Positions 36,601 through 41,634 of a DNA stretch of 64,000 nt are shown here, in pieces. Each line of letters starts with the position of its first letter. Positions within the stretch are counted from its first letter, which is position 1. Origin of the DNA: Branchinecta lynchi. Lineage: Eukaryota > Arthropoda > Branchiopoda > Anostraca > Branchinectidae. Location: positions 13,418,938 to 13,482,937 of the forward strand of contig JAKZAP010000014.1 in NCBI GenBank assembly GCA_023053575.1, read 5' to 3'. The notes below the pieces were generated by a model. The model was not told the origin of the DNA, made no database searches, and saw nothing but the letters and a program-made list of their open reading frames with translations. The translations under genes were made by a program, and so were the position numbers.

Positions 36601-38039
36601 TCCAAACACTGGAAACCTTGTATGTCTCAACCGATACTAAACAGTGTAATTCGTTGTTTCGGTCAGACTTGTAGTAGATTTGGATGTCGCAACCAAAAGT
36701 CTTAAAGAATGCTTGTTTGGACACGTCTCGAGTGTCATAAGACTGCACAAGGAAATGTCGTTTGCTATTTTATGGTCGTGGTTCTGCCAAACGTGCACTG
36801 CGAATGGTATTCTCTACATGACTAAGTCCGACACTCGCCAGTTAACCTCGGGAAGAACAAGAATCGTCACCCAAACGAACCCTTTAAATACTCAGGTCCG
36901 AAACACACCAGTGATCCTCAGAAGAACACGATGAAAAATTCTTTGACTGTGTAGTTTTAGGTGTAATCGTATGAAAAAGTTGCATTTATTGATACGTAGT
37001 AGTATGGAATACTTTGATTTAACATGCTTCCGAGTGGGGTAATCTTAAGTAGTCGTATCCGATAGCATCCAGTCGTTTTGTAGTAGCCTCCAGTTTGCTA
37101 ATAGTTGCATGCAGTGGCAACAGCTACTGCTGCATGCTACTTTTTCGTACAACTCCATACGACTAATTCAAATCCTATGTAAACCAATCAAAAACGTTTG
37201 TTGTGATAATGTTTCCGTTCTTCGCTAGGCACACAGCGATTCTTCGTTGGCACGAAGAGATAGCCACCAAGAGTAGTGATTCAAATCCTGTATAAACCAA
37301 TCAACAACGTTTGTTGTCGTGGCGCTCTTCGCTGGTCATACGGCGATTCTTCGTCAGCACGAAGAGTCGCCGTGCAACCGAGTCGGACCCGCTTCTCGCC
37401 GCATTAGTTGCATTTTTGCAGATACCATGGTGTCTATTATCACGGAAACTGAATTTGCGATTAGTCGTTTTTGCAGTTACCGTGGTATGTGATACACGGT
37501 TGCTCTGCAAAAACGACTATTGCCGATTACACTTTTCAGTCATCCCAAAAGAAAAACTGATATCCAGTTACATCACTAAGTGCTAAACTTCTTTCACACT
37601 AATTTGATGAAAGTAAGATGACTTTTCAGAAACCACGGTCAGTTACCACGGTCGGACCGTGCGGTATCGGAATATCAGACACCACGATAACTGACCAGAT
37701 ACCACGATAACTGCAAAAATGCCATTTGACCGTGGTATTAGATACCACGATAACTGCGGAAACGACTTTAGGCCGTGGTATCAGATACCATGGTATCTAC
37801 AAAACCGCAACTATTGTTAGTTTAATGTCTTGCATTAAAAAAAAAAAACCTGTGGACCATTAATATTTCTTTTTTGTTAGCTCACCGCTTTCCGAGACTC
37901 TCAAAATGATGATTCAGTGGTCGTGAGTATCTTGGCGGCATCTATCGAAAGGGCACAAGCAAATGTCGAATGGGCCGCCGTTTCCTACCAGACAATAGCC
38001 AATTGGCTGTTTAACGAAGTTATTGGCAAAGACCAGTAA
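580..38039 (+). CDS. M1 zinc aminopeptidase (aminopeptidase N-like), 5'-partial, 12 exons
   Basis: Exons are 580-698, 2930-3128, 5021-5207, 9233-9389, 14374-14639, 17015-17195, 23746-24020, 24498-24694, 25897-26064, 30793-30936, 34836-34914 and 37881-38039. All introns are GT-AG and all phases match, giving 709 residues and TAA (numbered here from the first complete codon). GAMEN is at 95-99, HELAH at 132-136, the third zinc ligand Glu155 follows 18 residues later, and the transition-state Tyr is 218. Cys pairs 499/506 and 538/574 have the spacing of the two domain IV disulfides of mammalian aminopeptidase N. The M1 catalytic domain covers exons 1-5 and the helical ERAP1-C-like domain exons 6-12. 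Family knowledge: it removes N-terminal residues from peptides, usually as a cell-surface or secreted enzyme. Sequons at N36 and N591 fit the secretory route. There is no C-terminal GPI-type hydrophobic tail, so an anchor, if any, would be N-terminal and outside the window. By alignment about 250 residues are missing upstream. Confidence 0.95.
960..1127 (+). repeat. Inverted copy of hAT interior sequence
   Basis: About 168 bp matches, in reverse complement with few differences, 1383-1551 inside the hAT element that follows. It is made of short units of the type CAGTCGGTTTTTCTGAAAA. It is probably the relic of a second, older element of the same family. Confidence 0.75.
1309..2389 (+). mobile_element. 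hAT-type non-autonomous element with 8-bp target duplication
   Basis: The ends are CAGAGGCGTCACTAG and GTGGTGGCGCCCCTG, flanked by perfect copies of CCTATTAC at 1301-1308 and 2390-2397. Eight-bp duplications and CAG-starting ends are typical of hAT transposons. G- and C-runs lie just inside. No transposase is present. A long foldback occupies the second half. Confidence 0.85.
1638..2370. repeat. Long foldback inside the hAT element
   Basis: About 300 bp from 1638 onward is matched in reverse complement by the stretch ending near 2370. Examples are the CAAATCCTCAATTTTTGGG segment and the block around GTTAGAGCACTTCCAAG. The spacer is about 200 bp and contains an A-rich stretch near 2025-2045. 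Confidence 0.75.
2845..2874 (-). repeat. Orphan right end of a hAT-like element
   Basis: A C-run followed by ATTCGTGACGCCCCTG matches the right-end signature of the hAT group here. No left partner with a matching target duplication was found, so it is probably a degraded outer element. Confidence 0.5.
2930..3128 (+). CDS. Aminopeptidase exon 2 (GAMEN exon)
   Basis: The acceptor is TCGTTCCAG and the donor GTAAGT. Residues 40-105 plus a split Gln codon. It holds [11 protein letters not shown], the exopeptidase signature that binds the substrate N-terminus. The usual Arg of TYRE is Gln here. It ends in phase 2. Confidence 0.96.
3291..4309 (+). mobile_element. HINE-A element, apparently complete
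   Basis: It begins with the palindrome TTTTTGGGATCCCAAAA, then a GTCTGTCTG-type tract, the TGATGAAACTTG motif, and four or more diverged units of about 150 bp. Each unit contains TAAGAAGACATGCTGAA-like and CCGGAATCCGGC-like blocks. It ends in TTTTTGGGATCCCATCG, a small hairpin and GGTCTTGTT. It lies in intron 2. No target duplication or ORF was found, as expected for Helitron/Helentron-type non-autonomous elements. Confidence 0.75.
4681..4969. mobile_element. MITE with GAGCGT termini
   Basis: Left end GAGCGTGTTCCACCCT and right end AGGGTGGAATACGCTC are inverted repeats with one mismatch, 289 bp in all. More inverted pairing occurs further in (AGTAACTAGTAGTTAC and its counterpart). The flanks share only TTT, so the superfamily is not assigned. 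Confidence 0.65.
5021..5207 (+). CDS. Aminopeptidase exon 3 (zinc-binding HELAH exon)
   Basis: The acceptor is ATCTTTCCAG and the donor GTAAGT. Residues 106-168 contain [10 protein letters not shown] (zinc ligands His132 and His136, general base Glu133) and WLNEGFA (third ligand Glu155). The exon ends in phase 0. A repeat element starts only 27 nt past the exon end. Confidence 0.97.
5235..6912. mobile_element. Family C element with internal tandem array
   Basis: Terminal inverted repeats start GGGATCGACTAAAAAAGAGG on the left and match, in reverse complement, the right end finishing in TTTTTAGTTTATCCC. TTCCAAGA lies on both sides (5227-5234 and 6913-6920), an 8-bp target duplication. The interior is about eleven diverged units of about 145 bp, each with GAGTACTAAAAAGAGGCACG-like and AGAAAGGCCCTTTCAGGCTT-like segments. 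The apparent ORFs in it are by-products of the repeat. The element begins 27 nt after exon 3. Confidence 0.8.
7486..7720 (-). mobile_element. LINE 3' stub, antisense
   Basis: A (TAGAA)n tract at 7486-7501, followed by AATTTATTC and non-HINE sequence, interrupts a HINE-B copy. HINE-B sequence resumes by about 7775. This is the form of a 5'-truncated non-LTR retrotransposon on the - strand with a simple-repeat tail. No ORF remains and the upper boundary is approximate. Confidence 0.5.
8265..8610 (-). mobile_element. LINE reverse-transcriptase C-terminal relic
   Basis: The - strand frame over 8276-8569 reads [16 protein letters not shown], followed by [14 protein letters not shown], the segment following the palm domain in many non-LTR reverse transcriptases. 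It interrupts the A-type half of the chimeric HINE. It is truncated at both ends. Confidence 0.7.
9233..9389 (+). CDS. Aminopeptidase exon 4 (catalytic Tyr exon)
   Basis: Residues 169-220 end in FDAIAYEK. Tyr218 lies 63 residues after the third zinc ligand (66 in human aminopeptidase N) and is the transition-state stabilising Tyr. The Gly that usually follows YEK is replaced by Ser. The acceptor TCTTATAG lies 8 nt after the end of a transposable element. The donor is GTAAGT and the exon ends in phase 1. Confidence 0.94.
9428..9640. repeat. Family G foldback repeat
   Basis: GAACAAGAAACGTCAC near 9480 pairs with GTGACGTTTCTGGCTC near 9555, with CAACAACGTTTGTTGTGACG in between. The same arrangement recurs at 36826 and 60850. 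It begins about 40 nt after exon 4. Confidence 0.65.
9641..10329. other. Intron 4 stretch with no recognised element
   Basis: It contains a C-run near 9772-9784 next to GGTTCAGCGTTGTC and a short A/T-rich part. No terminal repeats, coding frame or copies elsewhere in the window were recognised. Confidence 0.4.
10330..10630 (+). pseudogene. LINE RNase H domain relic
   Basis: One frame gives [13 protein letters not shown], the first Asp block of RNase H. After a frame change a second gives [20 protein letters not shown] followed by LTDS, the later block. Together they match the RNase H domain carried by some non-LTR retrotransposons, here broken by frameshifts and stops. Confidence 0.6.
10640..10800 (+). 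pseudogene. LINE reverse-transcriptase palm relic (sense strand)
   Basis: An open stretch reads [12 protein letters not shown] ... [12 protein letters not shown] and [14 protein letters not shown], the conserved fingers/palm block of non-LTR reverse transcriptases. It stops soon after. Its order after the RNase H relic means it comes from a different copy. Confidence 0.8.
11333..11519. repeat. Two-copy tandem duplication of about 93 bp
   Basis: Each copy starts with CTTCTG and a C-run, continues with TATCCGCACCCGAGACAG and ends in GGTTTCCCGAGCAATG. The two copies are almost identical apart from the length of the C-run. Confidence 0.9.
12028..13012. mobile_element. Family D foldback element
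   Basis: The left end carries about six copies of a 15-17 bp unit (GACGAAACGTCCCCATGA type, 12028-12135). The right end carries the same units inverted (GGGGACGTTTTGTCATG type, 12876-13012). The terminal 15-mers match apart from two bases. The interior, from about 12250, resembles 42110-42310. No ORF and no clear target duplication. Confidence 0.7.
13020..13630 (-). mobile_element. LINE reverse-transcriptase relic with YADD box
   Basis: The - strand reads [16 protein letters not shown], the catalytic Asp-Asp box, then [15 protein letters not shown] and KIRWLGITI. After a frameshift it continues as [32 protein letters not shown], which matches the relics at 35622 and 36017. The family D element abuts its 3' side. 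Confidence 0.85.
13893..14314. mobile_element. TA-flanked mariner-like MITE
   Basis: CACTGTAAAAAG at the left and TTTTTACAATG at the right lie between TA dinucleotides (13891-13892 and 14315-14316). The subterminal arms GCAGTATTTGCTACTGGGA and GGATTAATCTTATCTC recur inverted. It is a longer relative of the copy at 30536 and ends 59 nt before exon 5. Confidence 0.8.
14374..14639 (+). CDS. Aminopeptidase exon 5
   Basis: The acceptor is TTTTTCCTATAG and the donor GTATGG, a weaker match than the other introns. Residues 221-309 start with [12 protein letters not shown] and run through the [15 protein letters not shown] segment that closes the catalytic domain. It ends in phase 0. Confidence 0.95.
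14739..15365. mobile_element. hAT MITE with GTCGTCTC duplication
   Basis: The ends CAGGGGCGGATCCAG and CTGGATCCGCCCCTG are perfect inverted repeats. GTCGTCTC lies at 14731-14738 and 15366-15373. Length 627 bp, G/C runs inside the ends, no transposase. It sits about 90 nt after exon 5. Confidence 0.92.
15374..17014. other. Intron 5 remainder, little structure
   Basis: Mostly AT-rich and without recognisable ends. A stretch at 16460-16810 repeats TCTGGA/TCTGGAAG in both orientations and holds the small palindrome GGGGTGTGGGACACCCC. No coding signal beyond the exon that follows. Confidence 0.4.
17015..17195 (+). CDS. Aminopeptidase exon 6
   Basis: The start was chosen at 17015, after CTTGTAG, because it alone keeps phase 0 and gives [20 protein letters not shown], matching the family QxRFL segment. 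The stronger-looking TTTCCTCAG at 17021-17029 would break the frame. Residues 310-369 contain LFFNINAKG. The donor is GTAAGT and the exon ends in phase 1. Confidence 0.93.
17318..17475 (+). mobile_element. HINE-B 5' fragment
   Basis: AGTGCCATATAGCCATCG and a short GTCGGTCTGTCC tract match the start of the other HINE-B copies. It decays within about 150 bp. Confidence 0.55.
17698..18827 (-). mobile_element. HINE-A element, apparently complete
   Basis: Read on the - strand it runs from TTTTTGGGATCCCAAAA (18827) through the GTCC microsatellite, GATGAAACTTGGTGTGAGG and about five internal units, to GGGATCCCATCGAAACC and a diverged GGGCTTGTT end (17698). It lies in intron 6. Confidence 0.8.
19217..19607. 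mobile_element. hAT-like element, degraded
   Basis: Left end CAGGGGTGCCACGTATGGG with a G-run. Right end is a C-run followed by ATAGTAACGCCTCTG. The interior is built of CAGTCGATTTTTC-type units like those at 960-1551. The flanks TTAGCACA and CTAGCCTA agree at five of eight bases, so the duplication is decayed or absent. Confidence 0.6.
19608..20284. other. Intron 6 stretch without a recognised feature
   Basis: No terminal repeats, tandem units or coding signal were found. The end contains a short direct repeat, GGCCAAAATAAACG twice near 20229 and 20252. Confidence 0.4.
20288..20322. repeat. G-run/C-run hairpin centred on TGAGTCA
   Basis: A run of twelve or so G, then TGAGTCA, then a run of twelve or so C. 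The two runs are reverse complements, so the segment is a near-perfect palindrome. It could be two abutting hAT-like ends with the interior lost. Confidence 0.6.
20330..20896 (+). mobile_element. HINE-B 3' part
   Basis: It contains HINE-B-like blocks (GACGAGGAAACTTTGCAG, ATCAGGGACCGGACCG) and ends in GTATATGAGCTTTCAGCTC, the 3' hairpin of the family. The next HINE-B copy starts immediately at the hairpin, giving a head-to-tail pair. Confidence 0.6.
20897..22748 (+). mobile_element. HINE-B element, complete
   Basis: It starts with the hairpin TATGGCACTTGAGC-TTA-CTCAAGTGCCATA. Next come a GTCGGTCTGTCGGTCTG tract and GACGATGAAACTTGGCAGGC, then repeated units with GATGAAACTTGGTGG and GGGGGAGTTGG blocks. 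It ends with ACAAGTGCCATATGAGC and the hairpin GAGCTCGTAGCTC followed by TTGTT. It closely resembles the copy at 31242. No coding frame. Confidence 0.8.
22749..23368. other. Intron 6 stretch with a family D scrap
   Basis: GACGTTTCGTAATGGGGACG near 22808 is one or two units of family D. A run of seventeen or so G lies near 23239-23254. Otherwise nothing recognisable. Confidence 0.4.
23369..23580 (-). mobile_element. LINE 3' stub, antisense
   Basis: A degenerate TTCAGTTTTCAGTTT tail followed by TTATTTCAGATATCAACACA has the form of a - strand non-LTR 3' end. It lies about 165 nt upstream of exon 7. No ORF remains. Confidence 0.45.
23746..24020 (+). CDS. Aminopeptidase exon 7
   Basis: The acceptor is CATTTTGTAG and the donor GTAAGG. 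The join completes G-YYRVNYD, the domain III/IV boundary motif of M1 enzymes. Residues 370-461 form helical-domain repeats ([29 protein letters not shown]). It ends in phase 0. Confidence 0.96.
24498..24694 (+). CDS. Aminopeptidase exon 8
   Basis: The acceptor is TTTTCTTCAG and the donor GTAAGC. Residues 462-526 include [10 protein letters not shown], whose Cys499/Cys506 match the first domain IV disulfide. The preceding intron, 477 bp, is the shortest in the gene. It ends in phase 2. Confidence 0.95.
24929..25422. mobile_element. TA-flanked MITE
   Basis: GTGGCGTTTTTGATCGCC at the left and GGCGATCAAAAACGGCAC at the right are inverted repeats with one mismatch, next to TATA on both sides. Length about 494 bp. 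Subterminal GCCGAT/ATCGGC units repeat. It lies in intron 8. Confidence 0.75.
25897..26064 (+). CDS. Aminopeptidase exon 9
   Basis: The acceptor is TTTCATTCTAG and the donor GTAAAC. Residues 527-582 include LCNAIRHGG and ALTC. Cys538 and Cys574 are 36 apart, as in the second disulfide of mammalian aminopeptidase N. It ends in phase 2. Confidence 0.95.
26153..28159 (-). mobile_element. HINE-A element split by a nested HINE-A
   Basis: Outer pieces are 26153-26381 and 27494-28159. They carry the 3' end (AACAAGACC on the + strand) and the 5' end (GGGATCCCAAAA). The sequence on either side of the break joins into the unit seen uninterrupted in other copies (ACTACTTGTCC to AACGAATTCAGC). It lies in intron 9. 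Confidence 0.75.
26382..27493 (-). mobile_element. Nested HINE-A element
   Basis: A second AACAAGACCAAAGG end at 26382 opens a complete element, with five or six internal units, ending in TTTTGGGATCC near 27490. It is inserted in the same orientation within the outer copy. Confidence 0.75.
28353..29766 (+). mobile_element. HINE-A element, longest clean copy
   Basis: It starts TTTTTGGGATCCCAAAACG, then four GTCY repeats, GATGAAACTTGGTGTGAGG, and six internal units. The first four are very alike, each with AAGACATGCTGAA and CGGAATCCGGCC...ACCGGAAAGTTTGTTG blocks. It ends GGGATCCCATCGAAACC and GGTCTTGTT. It faces the preceding HINE-A pair head to head. Confidence 0.85.
30536..30703. mobile_element. 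Palindromic TA-flanked MITE next to exon 10
   Basis: 168 bp between TA at 30534-30535 and 30704-30705. The ends are CATTGTAACAAAAATC and AAACTTTTTACAGTG. The arms GTATTTGCTACTGGGATTAA and its complement nearly fill the element. A segment of about 30 bp (TTTAATCCTTACTCGGAGAA) occurs only at one end, as in the copy at 13893. It ends 89 nt before exon 10. Confidence 0.82.
30793..30936 (+). CDS. Aminopeptidase exon 10
   Basis: The acceptor is TTCCTTCTTTCAG and the donor GTGAGT. Residues 583-630 include [16 protein letters not shown], a conserved C-terminal domain block, and the sequon N591-A-T. A palindromic MITE ends 89 nt upstream of the exon. It ends in phase 2. Confidence 0.95.
31242..33597 (+). 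mobile_element. HINE-B element, complete
   Basis: Same plan and close sequence match to the copy at 20897: 5' hairpin TATGGCACTTGAGC, GTCGGTCTG tract, GACGATGAAACTTGGCAGGC, and several units with GTGTCTCAGAC and GGATCCGGTGACA blocks. It ends in ACAAGTGCCATATGAGC plus hairpin and TCTTGTT. It is about 500 bp longer because it keeps additional units. It lies in intron 10. Confidence 0.82.
33951..34628 (-). mobile_element. LINE 3' end nested in family F
   Basis: On the + strand a TTCAAGGTTCAAGG tail precedes TTTAATTTACACTTCTG, the form of a - strand LINE 3' end. Both outer edges are family F sequence. The inverted-repeat insertion at 34025 interrupts it. Confidence 0.55.
34025..34316. mobile_element. 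Perfect 120-bp inverted repeat, probable Penelope-like element remnant
   Basis: Arms 34025-34144 and 34161-34280 read as exact reverse complements with a 16-nt loop. A 36-nt tail follows the right arm. GGGGACACAAG flanks the unit at 34014-34024 and 34317-34327, an 11-bp target duplication. Each arm holds CTGACGA, a 21-nt hairpin and GAAA (34193-34224 on +, mirrored at 34081-34112 on -), the layout of a hammerhead ribozyme core. Hammerhead motifs are known from the terminal repeats of Penelope-like retroelements, and a one-sided tail is also seen there. No reverse transcriptase is present. The paired ORFs on opposite strands merely reflect the palindrome. Confidence 0.7.
34836..34914 (+). CDS. 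Aminopeptidase exon 11 (79 nt)
   Basis: The acceptor is TTATCTTCCAG and the donor GTAGGT. Residues 631-657 contain [15 protein letters not shown]. This smallest exon is placed by its exact phase fit (2 in, 0 out) and by the family order of motifs. Confidence 0.9.
34980..35280. mobile_element. Family E MITE
   Basis: It carries AGTAGTACGAAAAAGTTGCA near the left and TGCAACGTTTTCGTACTACT near the right as inverted repeats, with many ATGCTACTA/TACTACT units between. The outer ends CCGAT and CATCGG follow the copy at 53047. It begins 65 nt after exon 11. Confidence 0.65.
35281..35621. other. Intron 11 stretch without a recognised feature
   Basis: AT-rich. Two short diverged copies of a block containing TTAGTAG(A/G)TGAAAA occur near 35451 and 35562. 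Nothing else recognised. Confidence 0.35.
35622..36010 (-). mobile_element. LINE 3' end with (ATTC)n tail
   Basis: A GAATGAATGAATGAATGAAT tract marks the 3' tail. The - strand frame 35743-35985 reads [20 protein letters not shown] followed by LYLP, the same C-terminal module as the relics at 13020 and 36017. Confidence 0.75.
36017..36610 (-). mobile_element. LINE 3' end and C-terminal ORF relic
   Basis: The 3' tail is a TAAGTAAGTAATAAGTAATT stretch. The - strand frames read [29 protein letters not shown] and, after a frameshift, [20 protein letters not shown] and [11 protein letters not shown]. The 3' 300 bp matches 49487-49805. Confidence 0.75.
36826..37345. repeat. Family G repeats interrupted by a family E copy
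   Basis: The first G part (36826-36955) has CTCGGGAAGAACAAGAATCG. A family E copy fills 36960-37165 (GTTGCATTTATTG to ACTTTTTCGTACAACTCC). Two tandem G units of about 107 bp follow, each with AACCAATCAA, AACGTTTGTTGT and GGCGATTCTTCG or a close variant. Confidence 0.55.
37370..37815. repeat. Inverted repeats of an ATACCACGGT unit before exon 12
   Basis: The motif ATACCACGATAACTG or its complement CAGTTACCGTGGTAT occurs at least eight times in both orientations, partly as the palindrome GTGGTATCAGATACCATGGT. A run of twelve A lies near 37840. The block ends about 65 nt before exon 12. Confidence 0.7.
37881..38039 (+). CDS. Aminopeptidase terminal exon 12
   Basis: The acceptor is TTTTTTGTTAG. 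Residues 658-709 and TAA at 38037-38039. The tail carries [20 protein letters not shown], the usual C-terminal helix pair, and ends in IGKDQ. There is no hydrophobic GPI signal after it. Confidence 0.93.
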   Translation, partial: LTAFRDSQNDDSVVVSILAASIERAQANVEWAAVSYQTIANWLFNEVIGKDQ

Positions 38040-38081
38040 AGAGGTCGGAAAATTGATAGATTTGTTTTGTATCTCATCTTG

Positions 38082-38087
38082 AATAAA
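38082..38087 (+). promoter_or_regulatory. Poly(A) signal AATAAA
   Basis: A canonical AATAAA lies 43 nt after the stop codon, followed by a T-rich stretch. The 3' UTR would therefore be very short. Confidence 0.75.
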
Positions 38088-38717
38088 ATGTTTTGCAATA
38101 TTACCTTGAGAAACAAGTAAGGAGTCTTAGTGTCAATGCGTAGACCGAAACACAGATCCTGAGTTTCGTCTCGTGTACCTTACTCATTGCAGGTGCGCCC
38201 CCCTTTGGAAAAGGTCCAGTCCGGACAGTACTTTCCCATTCCGGACTGTCCGGTAATGAGAAAGTCTCAAGCCCGGACTGCGGTTTATTTACCGGAAAAG
38301 CTCGAATCCCGAATTTCCCCATTCAAGACCACAGGACCTTCCTCGCAAAAGAGTAAGCAAGAGTCAGTCATTTTCTTTCTTTGTATTTTTCTATTCTTTC
38401 TTTTTTCTTCTTTTTCTTTTTGTTCTAGTAATTAGAAATGTAGTGTTAGTAGTAGTATTTATTTTTCACTAGTAGTAGCATTTATTTTTCATTAGTAAAT
38501 AGATGTGAATTTTTTTTTTTTGCCTGTTATTTAACAAGTCCCCAGGGACTTTCCCTGCAGATGATGCAGATTATGTGGTATGTATTTGTTTGTAATTAAC
38601 GCAATCTACTCTAAATCTAAAAAAAAGAAGAAACTCGAATCTAAGATTCTATTAGTACCCTATCTGAGAATCCCATGCCTCTTCAACAGAAGACAAGAAA
38701 TATGACTAAACATTTGT
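38088..38717. other. Downstream flank of the gene, with a T/C-rich tract
   Basis: It includes a small repeat of CCGGACTGTCCGG-type palindromes (38218-38285) and a T/C-rich tract at 38365-38445. AGTAGTA/TTTATTTTTC(A/A)CTAG segments repeat near 38450-38500. No coding signal. Confidence 0.5.
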
Positions 38718-38795
38718 AACAAGACCTAAGTATCCGACGGGTTCCCAAAAATTTAGTATTAGATCCAGACAATTAAATATTTACTTAAAAGTTAG
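38718..38795 (-). mobile_element. HINE-A 3' end fragment
   Basis: AACAAGACCTAAGTATCC then GGGTTCCCAAAAATTTAG matches the terminal 80 bp of HINE-A on the - strand. It is cut off after that. Confidence 0.6.
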
Positions 38796-38905
38796 AAACA
38801 GATCAAGGCTTATGGTGGAGGTTGAAACCGCCTTGGAAACTAAAACAACTATTGTTTTTCTTATAGATTTTAACTTGTTACCTATAGCTTTTTAGTAGTA
38901 TTGTA

Positions 38906-41278
38906 TTGTAATTTCTGTCCGTCAGTCGGTCTGTCGGTCCCGGTTTTGCTAGATCGGGCACTTCCAGATAAGCTAGGACGATGAAATTTGGCAGGCCTAT
39001 CAGGGACTGGACCAGATTAAGTTAGAAATAGTCGCTTCCCCGATCCGACCATCTGGAGGGGAGTGGATGGAGGGGGAATCCGGAACAATTAGGAAAAACG
39101 AGATATTTTTAGCTTACCAACGGGTAATCGGATCTTAATAAAACTTGACATATGGAAGGACCTCGTGTCTCAGACGCTCCTTTCTAAATCCAGACCGGAT
39201 CCGGTGACAATGGGGGGGGGGGGGTTGGAGGGAGAAACCGGAAATCTTGGAAAAAACTTGGAGTGGAGAGATCCGGATGAAACTTGGTGGACATTACAAC
39301 CACAAGTCCTAGATACGTGACTGATGTAACCAGAACGGGTCCGCTCACTTTGGGGGAGTGGGGGGGGGGAGAAGTCCGAATTTGTAGTGATCCTGTGAAT
39401 TCGGTGGTTCCTGATGTGCTGGGACGATGAAAATTGGCAGGCATGTCAGGGACTCGACCAGATTAAGCAGGAAATAGTCACTTCCCCGATCCGACCATCT
39501 ATCATATCTTGATGAAAGTTGATATCTAGGATGATCTCGTGTCTCAGACCTCCCACTTTAAATCTGGACCGGATCCGACAACACTGGGGGGAGTTGGAGG
39601 AGGGAACTGGAAATCTTGAGAAACGCTTAGAATGGAGGGATCGGAATCGAACTTGGTGGGAAGAACAAGCACAAGTCCTAGATACGTCATTTACGTAACC
39701 GGACCGGATCCGGAAACTGTGGGGGAGTTGGGGTGGGGGTCCGGATTTCTAGCTACCCGACGAGTTCGGCCTACTTCCTGGTGTGCTAGGGCGATAAAAC
39801 TTGGCAGGTATGTCAGGGATCCGAACAGATTGACTTGAGAACAGCCTTTTCCCCGATCTGACCATCTTCGGGGGAGTGGATGGATGGGGAGTCCGGAATC
39901 TAGTGGCGTCCATAACTTGTAAACGGGTGATAGGATTTGAATGAAACGTGTCTGGTGGAAAGAGCTATCGCCTCAGATGTTCAGTGTCAAGTCCGGGTCA
40001 TGTCCGATACCTGTGGGGGGATGGGGGGGGGGACCGGAAAACTCAAGAAACTCTAAAAGCAGAGGGATTGGGACGGAACTTAATGGAGAGCAAATATTAG
40101 GCCTAGATACGAGACCGACGGAGCGAGATGGTTTCGGGGCTCTGTGGGGGAAGTTGGAGGGGGTTTCCTTGAATTCCGGTAGTCGCGAGTTAGAATAGTT
40201 CCAGATGTACCAAGACAACGAAACTTTGCTGGCATATTAGCAACCCGACTTAATTGACTTAAGGACCTGACACAACATACCCCCGGAAACTTCCGTTTCT
40301 AGATCCGAGCATTGTGGGGAGCAAGAGAAGAGAATATGGAAATTGATGGTAAATTGTAAATTGCGAACGAGTGGTCTGATTAAAGTGAAACTTAATGGGT
40401 GATAAGAATCGGTGGCCTCAACATGAAAAACATGCGTTCGAAGTATATGCGACCACGGTTGGGGGATGTGGGGGGGGGGACTTTTGACATGCACCAAAAC
40501 CAAACGGAGGGACCGAATGAGAAGCAAGTTCGACAGTGCCGAGTTTATGCGGCCTAGATTTGTTAGTTGGCGTCAGGGCCGGATTTGGCCAAATTAGGGG
40601 GGGGGGGGGTTACTGGAAACTTGCAGATAGGCTATGCTCCAATTTCAGTAAAACTTGATGGACAGGAAGAGGGAATTTAGAGATACGACGTTTATGTTTT
40701 CAAGTCGTGTTCGGCAACAGTAGGGGAAGTTGGAGGGAGATTGTCGTAGACTTTGAGGCTCGCATAGGGGTCAAACTAGTGCATCAGTTTAAATGAAACA
40801 TGGAACGTAGAGAAAGCATATACCCTAGATGACATATTTTGGGCCCGAACTGGATCCGACAACGTTGGTGGGGGGGGGGGGCAGGGGTACCGGAATTTTC
40901 CGAAAATGCTCAGATTCGAGTGAAACTTGATAGATGGTATAAAAGAAGATGCTTTAGATGGTCCATTTTTTAGTCCAAACCAGATTTGGCCACGGCCCAC
41001 GGTAGGGGGAGATAGAGGGAGTACCGGAAATCGTCTAGCACGTCTAGGGATAAAAGAGTGGATTTATTGGGTTGAAACTTGGAAGTTTGAACAGACATGT
41101 GCATTTGCTACAGATAATCGAGACGATGCCGGAACTGCTCAGAAGTGAGTGAAACTAAATATCCTATTTCTATTTCCGAACCGCATTTTGGGATGGCGGG
41201 TGTATTTTGTGACGTTCTCATCTACTTTCTTGTACTGCCTACTCGTAACAAGTGCCATAAGAGCTCGTAGCTCTTGTT
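38906..41278 (+). mobile_element. HINE-B element, 5'-truncated
   Basis: It starts inside the family at ATTGTAATTTCTGTCC, losing the 5' hairpin, and keeps the GTCGGTCTG tract. GACGATGAAATTTGGCAGGC follows, then many internal units, and the 3' end CATAAGAGCTCGTAGCTC with TTGTT. Confidence 0.75.
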
Positions 41279-41284
41279 TTACTC

Positions 41285-41530
41285 TTAATTCGGAATCACC
41301 TTCTTTGCCACTAAATCAAATGACGGCTTACAGAATCCATCTACGAACTCAACCTGCCCTTTGACCAAAGAATCCTCACACCAACGTGTCTCCTTACCCC
41401 AAGACCGAGTCTCTAATCGATTTCAGAAACAACTTTGAGCTTCAACCAAATTTCCAGTTTTGGCTGAATCATTTATACGGCAAGAAAACCAAGTTCAAAC
41501 ATGGATTCAAGGGGCCTCGTCACCCTTTAA
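41285..41530 (-). mobile_element. HINE-A fragment
   Basis: AAGAATCCTCACACCAACG, GTTTTGGCTGAATCATTTA and CATGGATTCA match internal HINE-A blocks on the - strand. Both ends are missing. Confidence 0.5.
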
Positions 41531-41634
41531 ACGATCACAATCGCTTCTTACGCTAGGTGTAGCGAAGAGTCAAGACGTCATTGACGAAGAGTTGTCGCTT
41601 CTATGGATAGAGGGGTAAAGTAGGCAGGGGCGTC

